Source: Ischnura elegans
Lineage: Eukaryota > Arthropoda > Insecta > Odonata > Coenagrionidae
Direction: 5' to 3'
Assembly: GCF_921293095.1 (NCBI RefSeq)
Contig: NC_060251.1
Span: 38,979,644-39,043,643 of the forward strand
DNA length: 64,000 nt
Positions 1 to 10,200 of the stretch are shown piece by piece; the first letter of the stretch is position 1; each line of letters begins with the position of its first letter. A program made the translations under genes and the position numbers. The notes under the pieces are model-generated. The model saw nothing but the letters and a program-made list of their open reading frames with translations, was not told the DNA's origin and made no database searches.

Positions 1-47
1 CAGTAGAGCAGTCATGCTAAGACAAAAACTCTGCCGTCTTGAAAGGG

Positions 48-51
48 TTAA
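48..51. mobile_element. possible end of a TTAA-type (piggyBac-like) element entering from the left
   Basis: The first 47 bases end in GTCTTGAAAGGG directly followed by TTAA. Ends of the form TTAA-CCCTTTC are common in piggyBac-type MITEs of insects. The other end lies outside the window, so this is only a suggestion. Confidence 0.2.
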
Positions 52-613
52 GGCGAGCAATTTTAATGTGGCAATCTATGCAATAATTAATTTTTATCAC
101 TGAGTATTGGACATTTCAGAGTGAATAAAACACAAGTTTAAATTTATACCCTTTTTTTCTTTACTTTGACTAATGTCATTGCATTCACATCATTTCCAAA
201 AGGTAAGTCACCTGCACACTTTTGAAAATGATGCTAAGGCATTCAAATTAGTTGAGGTCAAGAAGTACAAAATGTGTAAAAAAAATACAAATCGGTGTTC
301 TACTTATTGCAGAATAAACTTCCTCCAAGTTATATTGCTAACAATAGAAGGGAGAATCCACTTCAGAATGGAACCAATTATGGTATGGAAATTTTAAAAA
401 GAATGGCAAACAATTAAATGCTTTAGAAATATGTAACTTCCACTTTTTTTCTGTGAGGTGACCCAATACTAACAACGGTCACCCCACCCTTCTGCCCCAC
501 ATAATGACAAAGTTCCCATTTTTTACATTGAGATCAAATAGACCATGGATGGACTCCATTAAAGCAAATGGCCAATGCTTCACAGTATTAACTTAAAACA
601 TCTTGTGATAACA
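52..613. other. stretch without recognised gene; 3' flank of the minus-strand gene
   Basis: AT-rich sequence with only short open frames. It lies 3' of the minus-strand gene at 614-1557 and may hold its 3' UTR, but I could not locate a convincing AATAAA signal on that strand. Confidence 0.4.
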
Positions 614-1557
614 TCATTTGTGGCAGATGCTTTTATTAATATTATTATTTGTGAAACCCATATACTGGCCGTGAATAATACAATCAGTACAATAAAGCAG
701 CCCTTTATTCTCAAAATTATAAATTATTGGCTGAATCACATTCAATTCCAAATACATCAAAAGAATATGTACAGTATTTTCCATACCTACACTTAATCCT
801 ATGACTCAGGTAAGATCATTTAATTAAGTATGTAAATTTGCCTCCACCTACCTGAAAAAAGGCAGACTTCTGCCTGAATGTCAGTTTCATAGTTAGATTA
901 GAGGAGCATTCATTTGGTCCATATGGCACGGCGGTTATTTCAACTCTCGTTTTGAAGAAGCAATCGGATTCCAATACCACTTGGGAATACTCAGGATCAA
1001 ACTTTACAAGGCGCAGCAGCATCATATGCTTTCCTTAAAATAAGAGATGGTAAACATCGTGAGTAAAAATTATCCAAACTTGCACACCTAATACTAGATT
1101 CGGTCACACAAAGGTCCACTGCATTGACAGAAAGCTCATATGTACAGAGTTAACCGTGACTGTCTCTCGGGGATTATGGCGGCTCACCTAGCATTGGCAA
1201 AGAATAAATGACCTGGAAAAGCTTTCCCGGAACCATAGGCTTCATATCTGCACTTCGAAAGTGAGTGACCATTCGGAACCACTACAAAGGATGAAAAGTA
1301 ACACAACAAGTGCTAATTACAGCACCGACAGCAAGATTTCTCTCTCTTTTAGCAAACAAAAGCTGATGTAAAAAAGGGAGAAAAACAATGCTTACTCGCT
1401 CCACGGTATCGGGTAATATGAGAAACTGAAAAAGTTCATCACTATTTACATTAATAATAGCCGATTTTTCTGCTGCAAATTGTGATGTGTCGATTTCTAC
1501 GTAACATAAAGCACCTACTAGTATTAACAAGTATGTTAATAACTTTTTTCTTTTCAT
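614..1557 (-). CDS. secreted or ER-anchored START/SRPBCC-like domain protein, multi-exon
   Basis: Three exons join in frame on the minus strand. Exon 1 (1557-1396) starts at the ATG at 1557 and ends at GA|GTAAGC. Exon 2 (1281-1188) is flanked by TTTGTAG and G|GTGAGC. Exon 3 (1033-852) is flanked by TTTTAAG and CAG|GTAGGT. Phases are 0, 1 and 0, giving 146 residues without a stop. Residues 1-20 look like a signal peptide or anchor (MKRKKLLTYLLILVGALC). Residues 34-146 resemble the SRPBCC/START fold: an INVNSDELFQFL helix start, VERWF, a PGK turn and late beta strands around VEITAVPYGPNEC. An N-glycosylation sequon lies at N131. A possible last exon (730-614) follows TGATTCAG, is in phase, and adds 38 residues before TGA. 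Exons 1-3 are seen in sequence; the fold is inferred and the last exon is weak. I do not recognise the gene by name. An upstream in-frame ATG at 1641 is less likely because it would bury the hydrophobic start. Confidence 0.62.
852..1033 (-). CDS. exon 3 of the START-like gene
   Basis: 182 nt between a TTTTAAG acceptor and a CAG|GTAGGT donor. With the carried base it encodes exactly 61 codons, starting GKHMMLLRL and ending SAFFQ. It contains an N-linked sequon (NLT) and two cysteines. Confidence 0.62.
1188..1281 (-). CDS. exon 2 of the START-like gene
   Basis: 94 nt between a TTTGTAG acceptor and a GTGAGC donor. It encodes 31 residues beginning WFRMVTHF and ending SLPML plus one base. Only the phase inherited from exon 1 stays open into exon 3. 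Confidence 0.62.
1396..1557 (-). CDS. exon 1 of the START-like gene (signal peptide exon)
   Basis: 54 codons from the ATG at 1557 to a GTAAGC donor. The basic n-region KRKK is followed by about 14 hydrophobic residues, then a polar segment leading into the predicted domain. It ends in phase 0. Confidence 0.6.
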
Positions 1558-2044
1558 GATGAAACCCTGAGGCAAAAGGAAATATATCTCTTTCAATATC
1601 ACGTCCAAAGCATCCTTTTCTGATTTTTTGCGGATATTCACAAATTAAATAAGCACATGAAAATACGCTTCGTTCTTGTTTCGACGGTTCATCTTCCGCT
1701 CGCCAGGTTGATGACTGGATGAAATATTGGCGGGAATTTCATCGTCCTCTAGACGGTATCAGATGATTCCTTACAGAAAACAGTTAATTCTCGGGGTAAA
1801 AAGTTGACTACCCGCTGAAATTCCTTTAAAAAATTCGATGATACGTCAATCTGGTGAAAAGTTTTGGGAAAATAACAGTTATACAATAATAATAATAATG
1901 CAACACAAAAAATAATATTATTGAATCCCTTGCTCTATGTGGTAACTAACTATGATTAGAAGCGAAAATTTTAGGAATCAGATACATTCATAATTAAAAT
2001 AACTTTGCTTATTGCACAGGCTATTAACATCTCTAGAGAGCTCT
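1558..2044 (-). promoter_or_regulatory. 5' flank and likely promoter region of the START-like gene
   Basis: About 490 bp between the start codon and the piggyBac target site. A GC-richer patch at about 1680-1760 is the likeliest transcription start region. A short (AAT)n run lies near 1885-1900. No TATA box could be placed with confidence. Confidence 0.25.
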
Positions 2045-2288
2045 TTAACCCTCTCCTTCCTAAACCGCCCGAAACCGGCCGTAAACATTTCCCCGTCATG
2101 CACGAAGTTTAAATACCCATTTGCCCCACTGGTAGACCTATTTTTCTCCGCGATGAGGAACTGACGCAGGTTACTTCAATTAACTTGCAATAACTTGAAA
2201 TATATTTAAGTGTTTTGTTTTAAATTTTGTATACGTTTTAAGAATATATTAATTTATTGAAAGAAGTTGGCCTTACCTTATATTGAAT

Positions 2289-3392
2289 TTAATTCCCTCC
2301 TTCAACTCCATTTTCTTGGTGATATTGATGATAACATCCTATTTTGCAAAGCGGTAAATCGCATCCGATGCATTTCCATGACGTTTCTATGCTCCGACCA
2401 GCAGGAGTTTTTCTTTTCTTTGAGCTGCAATAGGCGCACACTTTTTTTCTCCCCACGATCTTTACAAGAGAGTGTTGCTGTCTCTGTGAAAGTGTGCCCA
2501 TCGGAAGGATTCTTTTACGTCCCACTACTTTACGCGAGGAGAATTTCCCTATCATCTGCCTGTAAAGTGCTAAACGAAAATTCTTCTGTGTTACTCCGTG
2601 CCTAGTATTTGAGGGTGAATTGGTTTCTTTGTACAAAATAAAACTGTTCACTATAGCCGTGTTTACGACGAAGGCAAATAAATATTTCCACCACTTTTTT
2701 GTTTTCCTACCTAAGCCATAGTAGCACCTACTTTGATCAGCTCTGTCAACACCACCCATGTATTTGGTGTACAATGCAACTGAATTTGGACATGATACCA
2801 TAGTTTGTTTGTTCCCTTTTCCTGTTTTTCTTTGCACATAGACTTTGTTATTGGGATCGCAATTGGTTTGAAGGATACAAATATCCCGATTATCATGCCA
2901 AACCGTTGCAGTAACTTTTCCGCTCTGTAAATTTCTACTCTCTCCTCTTTGGAGTCTAAGTTTTTTTGGATATTTAAATTCCGCAGGCCATTCTTTACGA
3001 GATGATCTTGTAGTAGCGCATGCGTATGTGTTATTCATAAGTAATAATTTCATGAGAGACACACTCGAAAAAAAGCTATCAAAGTACACATGATGATTTT
3101 TCCCTAAATAGTTTTTCATTAAATTCATTACAACTTGCGTCCCAAGAAACATTTCACGATTTCTTTTATCTTTTTTCCCTAAGTACACATTTCCCTGCAG
3201 GACGTAGCCATGGGAGCTTGATAAAACCCAAACTTTAAATCCCCACTTCGTTGGCTTTCCTTGGATGTATTGTTTGATGTAATGACGTCCTTTAAAAGCA
3301 ACCATCGCCTCGTCAACACTTAATTCCTTACCTGGTTTATACTTATGCTGAAAAGTTTCCATTACATCAAGAACCGGCCTAATTTTATGCAA
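2289..3392 (-). CDS. piggyBac transposase, catalytic core and C-terminal Cys-rich domain (frame 2)
   Basis: 367 residues in the -1 frame relative to the upstream ORF. The DDD catalytic triad of piggyBac transposases is visible: D27 in SVDEAM, D105 in YFDSFF and D216 in GGVDRAD (D219 beside it). A WHDNRD block lies at 165-170. The C-terminus carries the cysteine-rich zinc-binding domain (CAYC, then CIGC, CKIGC, HQYH) used for end recognition. With the upstream part the total is roughly 580-590 residues, normal for the family. The ATG at 3392 may not be a real start, because homology continues upstream of it in the same frame as far as the A7 run. Apart from that frame change I see no damage. 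Confidence 0.85.
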   Translation of the reverse strand: MHKIRPVLDVMETFQHKYKPGKELSVDEAMVAFKGRHYIKQYIQGKPTKWGFKVWVLSSSHGYVLQGNVYLGKKDKRNREMFLGTQVVMNLMKNYLGKNHHVYFDSFFSSVSLMKLLLMNNTYACATTRSSRKEWPAEFKYPKKLRLQRGESRNLQSGKVTATVWHDNRDICILQTNCDPNNKVYVQRKTGKGNKQTMVSCPNSVALYTKYMGGVDRADQSRCYYGLGRKTKKWWKYLFAFVVNTAIVNSFILYKETNSPSNTRHGVTQKNFRLALYRQMIGKFSSRKVVGRKRILPMGTLSQRQQHSLVKIVGRKKVCAYCSSKKRKTPAGRSIETSWKCIGCDLPLCKIGCYHQYHQENGVEGGN

Positions 3393-4012
3393 TACATTAA
3401 AACCCTCCTCTCCCTGTTTTTTTCCTGAGTTATATCACTAATATGGAAATATTTTGAAATTTTTGTGTATCTTCCAAAGGTCATACAGTCACGAACAATT
3501 GAGCAGTCAATATCTTGGCTATGCCAGTAATCCCTGCTTTCAGGCAAATCGAATATTCCCATGTATACTAGCACTCCAATGTATGCCACCATTTCATCGC
3601 ACGTAACATCTACCCAGTCTTTATCAGCCTTTCCTGAGGAATGTTGAAGATGTTCTGCATATTTGTTTGTGTTCTTGACAATGTTGTGAAAAAAATCTTC
3701 GCCCCCTAGCATATATTTTAGGAAGGAAAATTCATTGTCACCTATCGCCAAATTATGAATAGGCCCTCTCTCTTCTTTGAACTCCGACGGTTCTTCAAAA
3801 ATCAGGGTGTCCCTCCAAGAGTCATGCACCTGATGATCACCTTTTAAATCACTCGTACTTGGGGTAACGTCATCCTCCAGCTCTACTTCACTTGATCTGC
3901 CACTATCACTGTATCCTTCTTCTCCATTCAAACAACTAGAACTATCTGAATCACTCGAAAATTCGCTTCTGTTCACTTCTTCTGCGATAGCATCCTCACT
4001 TAACGAAGCCAT
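3362..4012 (-). CDS. piggyBac transposase, N-terminal part (frame 1)
   Basis: 216 residues from the ATG at 4012. The first roughly 80 residues are acidic and serine-rich, as in piggyBac transposases. They are followed by the N-terminal dimerisation and DNA-binding region, including a DYWHSQD-like segment and RYTKISKYFHISD. The frame runs into a stop shortly after a run of seven A residues (minus strand, 3423-3417), while the rest of the protein continues in the -1 frame. The protein acts in the nucleus by cutting and pasting at TTAA. The start is supported by the acidic leader and by the 5' UTR repeat lying just upstream. Confidence 0.8.
   Translation of the reverse strand: MASLSEDAIAEEVNRSEFSSDSDSSSCLNGEEGYSDSGRSSEVELEDDVTPSTSDLKGDHQVHDSWRDTLIFEEPSEFKEERGPIHNLAIGDNEFSFLKYMLGGEDFFHNIVKNTNKYAEHLQHSSGKADKDWVDVTCDEMVAYIGVLVYMGIFDLPESRDYWHSQDIDCSIVRDCMTFGRYTKISKYFHISDITQEKNRERRVLMYCIKLGRFLM
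3416..3424 (-). other. A-AAA-AAC heptamer at the transposase frame junction
   Basis: Reading frame 1 is GAA AAA AAC, so the heptamer A.AAA.AAC is in the register used by -1 ribosomal frameshifting. A -1 slip here leads directly into the long downstream frame. A loss of one A from an original A8 run gives the same picture. I see no strong hairpin just downstream. Confidence 0.5.
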
Positions 4013-4015
4013 GGT

Positions 4016-4213
4016 CAGAACTGAGGGGCATTAGGTTTCTTTTCATTTGAGCTGAGCTTCGCCTCCTCGCCATATGAGATAGGAAAAGTGTGAGAGTGCC
4101 TGTGACCACCCACAAACAGAACTGAGGGGGATTAATTTTCTTTTCATTTGAGCTGAGCTTCGCTTCCTTGCCATGTGAGATAGGAAAAGCGTGAGCTTGT
4201 GTGTGACCACACA
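4016..4213 (-). repeat. two tandem copies of a 101-bp unit in the piggyBac 5' leader
   Basis: Units at 4016-4116 and 4117-about 4213 share CAGAACTGAGGGG at their start and TTTCATTTGAGCTGAGCTTC inside, with scattered substitutions. They lie immediately upstream of the transposase ATG, so they form part of its leader or promoter. Confidence 0.75.
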
Positions 4214-4845
4214 GAAAGAAATATCGCCATTAGACGTGACAGTCACTCTAAATAACACAGGACAGGCCTAGGGTTTTCGTATCACACCATTTCAAAACTG
4301 GCCCTCCTAAAAATCCCATCATAATGGCTTAAAAATCTTCTCTCATTATTTCTCAGTTAATGTGCCACGCTGGAACAAAGCACCCTATTGTCTCGGGATT
4401 TTGGCTTATGGTGACGACCCTCTGCTTCTTCTTAATGAAACGAGAGATAGGAAGGATGCTTGGGCTAGCAAAGATAAACACTCTTAAGATAAAACAGATG
4501 CCTATGAAGCTCAAAAGGCTGCCCCAAGTATAGCAGGCCAGGCCGGGCGGATTCGGCCGGTTTATGAAGGAGCGACTTAAATGCTGGCGGCCGGTTTCGG
4601 CCGGGTTAGGACGGAGCGGAGAATGAGGCATTTAAACTTCAATAGGGAGAGGGTTAAGACATCTTTATTTCTACACATTAACGAAATATAAACCATTATA
4701 TTAAGACCAAATTGGTTTGTTTCCCCATGGCATTGACTGATAAAATGTTACGTTTTATTTGATTTAAAGTACGATATAATTGTAAATTAACTGGCTTGGG
4801 CGACTTTGCGGCCAAATTTTAACGTATAGACGTGTAATTTTGGCG

Positions 4846-4925
4846 CTCTATTTCGGAGGGCTAAAGTGTTAGCTACAGTAGAAACCCTATCAGTCGTATT
4901 TGGAGACGGAGAATTCCTCATTCCA
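4846..4925 (+). repeat. 80-bp direct repeat, copy 1 (coding-like)
   Basis: 78 of 80 bases match 5723-5802. The frame shared by both copies is open, and both differences fall on third codon positions. No protein family was recognised. Confidence 0.6.
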
Positions 4926-5035
4926 TTCATTATAAAAATTAAATAAGGATACTTTTTCATAGCTTCCCTGGCATTATTTTGCCTCCCAATTATATCAGTT
5001 CCTTTGGAGGTCAAATATTTTTAAGAAGGGGATCA

Positions 5036-5332
5036 GGTTGGTGTGGTGGCTAGAGTGTTGGCCTCCCACCCGGCGGATTCGCGTTCAAATCCCGGCGCGG
5101 CGGTGGCAGAGAATTTTCAGAGACTGCTCGATCCCTGCTTGAGGGTTGTGTGGAGGATATTTCAAGCGCAACACTCCGTCCGTCGGATGGGACGTTAAGC
5201 CGTTGTCCCCTTGGCGCCTTTCGGTAAGAGCAGGCTAATGCCGACGTCGGGTTTCTTTCCACCCTTCCTTCCATACCCTTCCCTAATGGTGCAAATGACC
5301 TCAGCTGTCGGTCGCCTCCTCCAAATATCTTG
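5036..5332 (+). mobile_element. tRNA-derived SINE (family 1)
   Basis: The head carries pol III promoter boxes: A box TGGCTAGAGTGTTGG and B box GTTCAAATCC about 35 bp later. A body of about 220 bp follows. Related copies are at 12788-12965 and a fragment at 53490-53520 (minus). The tRNA-like part does not fold into a normal tRNA. It lies between the two copies of the 80-bp repeat. Confidence 0.7.
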
Positions 5333-5673
5333 AATTTTTAAGAAGACACCCAATATGTCAGTAACGGATACTTATAATATGCATCTCGCGTGAAATCGTA
5401 TTAGTAAATTGCGAAAGATATTGCATAATATGCGACCACTAGGAACATTTGTGCTGCCATATCGTCTCATTTCAATGCGAAGAATTTACAGATGACACTA
5501 TATCTATACCCGTCCGGAGAATCCTCAGAAACTCACTTTTCTGGATGGAATGTCCTTTTATCCGCTCCTATTCATTAATTCATTAATACCTCGCAGGCAT
5601 CAGCTGGAGGATTTTTCTCATTCCTCGCACCTTGCTCCGTATGTACTCCATAAGTTAATTTTGCATTTTCCTA

Positions 5674-5880
5674 ATGGAAGGCTTTAATCCGGAGAAGTCC
5701 GGCCGATATGCTAAATTTGACACTCTATTTCGGAGGGCTAAAGTGTTAGCTACAGTTGAAACCCTATCTGTCGTATTTGGAGACGGAGAATTCCTCATTC
5801 CACAGTGGATCCACCACTACCGTAATTACACATCAATTAACTCACTTGACTTTTCTGGGGGAATTATCATGGATTCATGA
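5674..5880 (+). pseudogene. short open frame carrying copy 2 of the 80-bp repeat
   Basis: A 68-codon open frame. Its middle part, containing LFRRAKVLAT and FGDGEFLIP, is repeated at 4846-4925 with only synonymous changes. A weaker similar string (ATLFRTAKILN) occurs at 25737-25770. I do not recognise the family. It could be a fragment of a mobile-element protein or a duplicated exon. Confidence 0.25.
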
Positions 5881-6079
5881 CTCAGATGGTGTATTTATGC
5901 GATGCCAATAATAACAGTATTAAACTAGCTTTCCATGGACAAATTCTGGGGAAATAGTCGGCATTTATCCTCGTCGAAAACTTTAGATGAAATATTTAAT
6001 TTCATATTTACCTTGAGGTACTCTTATGCAGCGGAGAAGAAACTGTTAGTTCATATGGCTAATTCGTTACGCAGGGTTG

Positions 6080-6735
6080 ACCAAAGGAAGTCGAATTATA
6101 TTGTTTACGAGGGTAGTGGGAATGAAGAAAACTGTAAGAGGTACCTACAGCAACGCAATTTTTTAAATTGTTTTTAAAAGTACTCTCCGCGATAGTCAAA
6201 GCACTTTTGCATTCGATGGAATCAGTCGTTATAGCATTTATTCCATTCCGAAGTAGGGGTAGTAAAAATGGCTGTTTTGTATAGGCATTGGCCGCTTCTT
6301 CAGACGCCTGGAAGGGCATATTCTTGGTTCTGGGGAATGTGAAAAAATCATTGGCTCCAGGCTGCATGGAGGATGATCAAGAACTTCGACGTTTTGCTGT
6401 TCCAAAAACGACTTTGTGACTCGAGCGGTGTGTGAGCTTGCTTTGTCTTGGTGGAGCGTAATGCATCGATTTGTGTTATCTTCCGAAGCTCGGCGATCAC
6501 TTCTGGCAAGCAAATGGTCGAATACCATTGATCATTAACTTTTCTTTGATTTTAAAGGGCAATCGTTGCTACATGCTCTGATTTGGCTACGAACGATGCG
6601 ACCATTTTCTTGGCAACGCTGCGAGAGTGAACAACTTTTGTTGGTTTGAGCTCATTTGGAAGACCCATACTGAAGATTGGTGTTTTGATTCAGGCTCGTA
6701 GCTATAGATCCATGATTCATTACCACTTATAGTTG
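6080..6735 (-). pseudogene. mariner transposase fragment, degenerate
   Basis: On the minus strand several frames together show mariner transposase landmarks in order. The SWIYSYEPESK block corresponds to the region around the first catalytic Asp. Then comes LHQDKASSHTA around the second catalytic Asp, RVTKSFLEQQNVEVLDHPP, and the DFFTFPRTK region. The frame changes at least once near 6360, and the expected Asp before ESW reads Asn (SGNESW). No terminal inverted repeats were found, so the element is dead and truncated. Confidence 0.7.
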
Positions 6736-7032
6736 TTCGTCAGTTCATAATTTGGATGTAGTTTTGATTATGTGACCCACTGAATCGGGGAAAAGAAATG
6801 TTCTTTGCAGTGTCACAGGGGTGTCCAGGGTTTATTCGGCCTTTTTCGATCATAAACGTTATTATTAATTTGGTTATCAACCTTGTATCACATCCTAAGC
6901 AGTATTGAGAGGTGGGGTCAATATATGTATGTAATAGAATTTTTTTTACCATAAAGACTGTTTTTTGCATTATGTTTTTTCCTGTGCGCTTACAATAATT
7001 CGGCGTTTTCGATTATCCGGCTTTACTACGGC

Positions 7033-7215
7033 TTGCCGGCCTCGGTGGCGGCGGGGTTAAGTCCTCGCCTGCCAAACCGAAGGTCGCGGGTTCGAGTCCC
7101 GCCTGGGTAAGTTACCCTTATCCAGTGCATGGATGTTTGTGATTGTCAAATGCTTTCAACCCTGTTGTAAAGGCCGAATAGTGCTCTTTTCGGTGGTGTG
7201 AGAAATAATAATAAA
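7033..7215 (+). mobile_element. tRNA-derived SINE (family 2)
   Basis: The tRNA-like head has an A-box-like segment (GGCGGCGGGGTTAAGTCC) and B box GGTTCGAGTCCC, followed by a body ending in an AATAATAAAATAAA tail. A second, minus-strand copy at 32800-32891 plus 36837-36870 is split by the copia element. Confidence 0.7.
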
Positions 7216-10200
7216 ATAAATTAATACATACGTGTCAGATTACCGTGATTGCACTGTAACATGAAATGAAAGTTGAATGCCGAAATTATGTCCTGGATTC
7301 GCCCATTGCTCGCTTCAATGCGAGATCAAGTGAGAAGAGGGTCACTCATCCAAATGTTCCGAGCACCGCAGTTCGTCATTTACCCAATTCCCAGCGCTTC
7401 ACCGCGCCAGTACGCCAAGCAATGGGAGAGTGTTCGCAAAAATGATCAACCTCTTGGGTCCAAGCTAGAGTAAGAGACTGCCCTCTAAACCTTAATCTCC
7501 GACGAAGCAGTCCGATTGCTAAAGAGTGGCGAGAGCTGTAAACAAGGGTGGGAAAAGTCCAATGAGTAGGAGGGACTGGTGCTTGCAATTGGATCGAAGG
7601 AAAGAAATCCGTGGGATTCGCACGGTTTGACGGTTTCTGGTCTTTCGGTTTGGGAAGGTCAGAAAACGGATTAAGTACTGGGAAAATTGATTTTAATTAT
7701 AATAATTTGCCGATACGATGTTATATATACCATTATTATTTATTATGAAAATGTGGAATAACATGAAAAACTTGAAGAGGAAATTAAAAATGTTATCCGA
7801 AGACCTGAGCGTAACGGAGTGGAATTTTTCCATATTGCATTAAACACTTGCAATTTGCCACGATTATAAAACTTGTTCTTTGAAGATGATGTAATGTACT
7901 CAAAACTTGGGTCGGAATAAATTTTGTAATCGAGGAAAATTATTAAAAATTTAAAAAATTATTTTAAAATGTTTACTTCATTAGGAATTTAATAGATTAG
8001 GGAAATCAAGGAAAGTGCACATCACATCAATTATTATCTCTGCCACAGATGTAGTGCCTCATTCAATGCATTAAGGTCTCAAAATTATCGGATTGCCGAA
8101 AATTTGTTCCTCACCGTACAAAATTCAGCAATTTTAAATGCATAGCGAATAGTCAGAAAATGTTTAAATTCCGAATAAAATGACGAGAGTGCTTGGAGTA
8201 ACCCGCACCTTGCCTCAAACAAGCAAAAATGGCGCGAAACAAAATAATTAAAGTTTATCGTGTCGTGTCATCGACCCAAAAAGTCCTAAAGACTTAACAG
8301 AAATAAAAATTTAGCATGCTTTTACAATTAGAAAAATGAAGGAACCATAAACCCTAAAGAACTACAAGAGTCATATCATATTCAACAGAAATAAATAGTT
8401 CATTCCATGTACTCGTAGCAACAACTACCGCTTATTACGCAACAAGAGGCGCAACATGAAACAGTGTTGATCTATAGCAGAAGGGAATTTGGGAAAAAAT
8501 GAGTCAAGTTCACAAAATATGTAAAGAAAAATTGACTGGAGCGTGATTCATGGTGGCTTACTCTACAAACATCATTTCTGTTTACCATTTACAGGAATTC
8601 CACATTTACACTCATGCAAAAAGAATAAATAGATCATACGTAATATTGATAACACAGAATGAAACAAAAACTTAATTTAGGATGCCTTATGCTATGAACT
8701 GTGCTTATGAAGACTTTTCGTTTTTCAAAAAATAAGTAGTTGAATAATTTTGTTTTGAAACTGGTCACCTTTTATCAAACAAGGTGTCAAATCAAACTAG
8801 ACATCTTGTTGATGCTTTGTTGACGAAAAAAGGAATTCTGTAGGTACCGCTAGGTTGCTGGAGCTTCTGTTTTTCATAAAAAGAGTCTAGGAGTTATAGT
8901 CATAAACCTCCTGAGTCTAGACACGAGTTAAAGCGTGAAGTAATTTTGGTAGAGGAAGCAGAGGAAAATAAGATGGGAAGTGGAGATTCGTGTAGGCAAG
9001 GAGACCTTTCTCTGTTTTATCTGCAACTCATAACGGTGTTTAGAAACACTGCGATGTTTTCGTACTTATCAGCTAGAAATGTTCACGCTTCACCGAAGAA
9101 TGGAACTTCCGTGGAACCGTAACCGAAAAAAATTGCATATTCCAAAATACGTTACGGCTGAAGAATCTTCTTCCTGTGTGATATAAATTTTCTATCCTTT
9201 AATAAATGCTTCCTTTGGATAAAATCTTTATTTTGTTCCCTACGTGCGGTAAAGCACAACTACGGCAACGCAATGGTATTTAGCCCTGTGCCATCCTTCA
9301 TGGCAGCACTTTCAAAGGATAGTGTGTTATTTAAATAATATATTGGAGCGTTGTTCAGGGAAATTGAACTTCACTACGGGAGATAGCTCTCCAACGCATA
9401 TTAGATATAGGAAGTTGATAAAACAACGTAACAGGCATATAATTTTAAAGTGCGTATTTTTGTTGATTTCATATGAAGTTCCCCTTTCACTATTTTTTTA
9501 AAATAGGTAATAAAAAGTTATTTTCTTTCTTTTCACCTCAATTTTTAATATTTATTAATATCTTGGAGTGTATGTCTTTAATTAAATGGAAAATGTTTGG
9601 CCAACGTTTCAATATTGTTTATGCCTTTATCATGGCTATACATGAATATGATTACATCAATTTAATACATAAAGGCGTGGAAGATTATTGCAATGTTTTA
9701 ACAGTAATGAAATTAAAAATTAAAAAATAATTAAATTGTACATTTAAAAAAAATGAAAAAGACAATAATTTTCACGTTGATTTTTTGCAATGAATACGAT
9801 CTGTTCATTGATTGTATATAGAAAAAATAATTTTTCTCAAATTTTCGTTGTATGATATTTTATTACGTCTGTTTTTGTTTTCGGAAATATGTATCATTTC
9901 TTTAAGACGATGACTTGGCGTGGTGATGACCACTGAGTCCCCTCTCGCAATCTATCAGGTGCAACCCCAATCTCAGTGGGCCGAGTCCCCAAGTTGCCGG
10001 AATTCACAACAGTAAATCATTTTCTATTTTCACGTGGGATAGATAATTGAGGCGGTTGGACGTTTTTTCTCAGATAGGGACTTTTTATGTGGCACTATCA
10101 CATGAGAGGCCGGTATATTAGAGGCAGACTTTTTTTTACAACCTGTTCACTTAGAAACACGCAGCGCCCTAACTCCCTTTCGTCCTTGTCCTGTGCTACA

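Larger units (their letters stand above)
2045..4657 (-). mobile_element. piggyBac-family DNA transposon, full length, with TTAA target duplication
   Basis: The element spans 2049-4653 and is flanked by TTAA at 2045-2048 and 4654-4657, the classic piggyBac target. Both ends begin CCCTCTCC as inverted repeats. A second, subterminal inverted repeat lies inside (2063-2081 against 4588-4607, AACCGCCCGAAACCGG-like), as in other piggyBac elements. The transposase is encoded on the minus strand in two overlapping frames (2289-3392 and 3362-4012). Both ends, both targets and almost all coding capacity are retained, so the insertion looks fairly recent. It lies about 490 bp upstream of the START-like gene's start codon, both on the minus strand. 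Confidence 0.9.

Noticed and set aside
2267..2605. 112-codon plus-strand frame
   Set aside because: It lies entirely antisense to the transposase C-terminal coding region and has no motif.
5036..5110. Possible tRNA gene
   Set aside because: A and B boxes are present but there is no acceptor-stem pairing, and the unit is followed by a repeated body found elsewhere, so it is a SINE head. The same applies at 7033, 46480-46545 and 16320.
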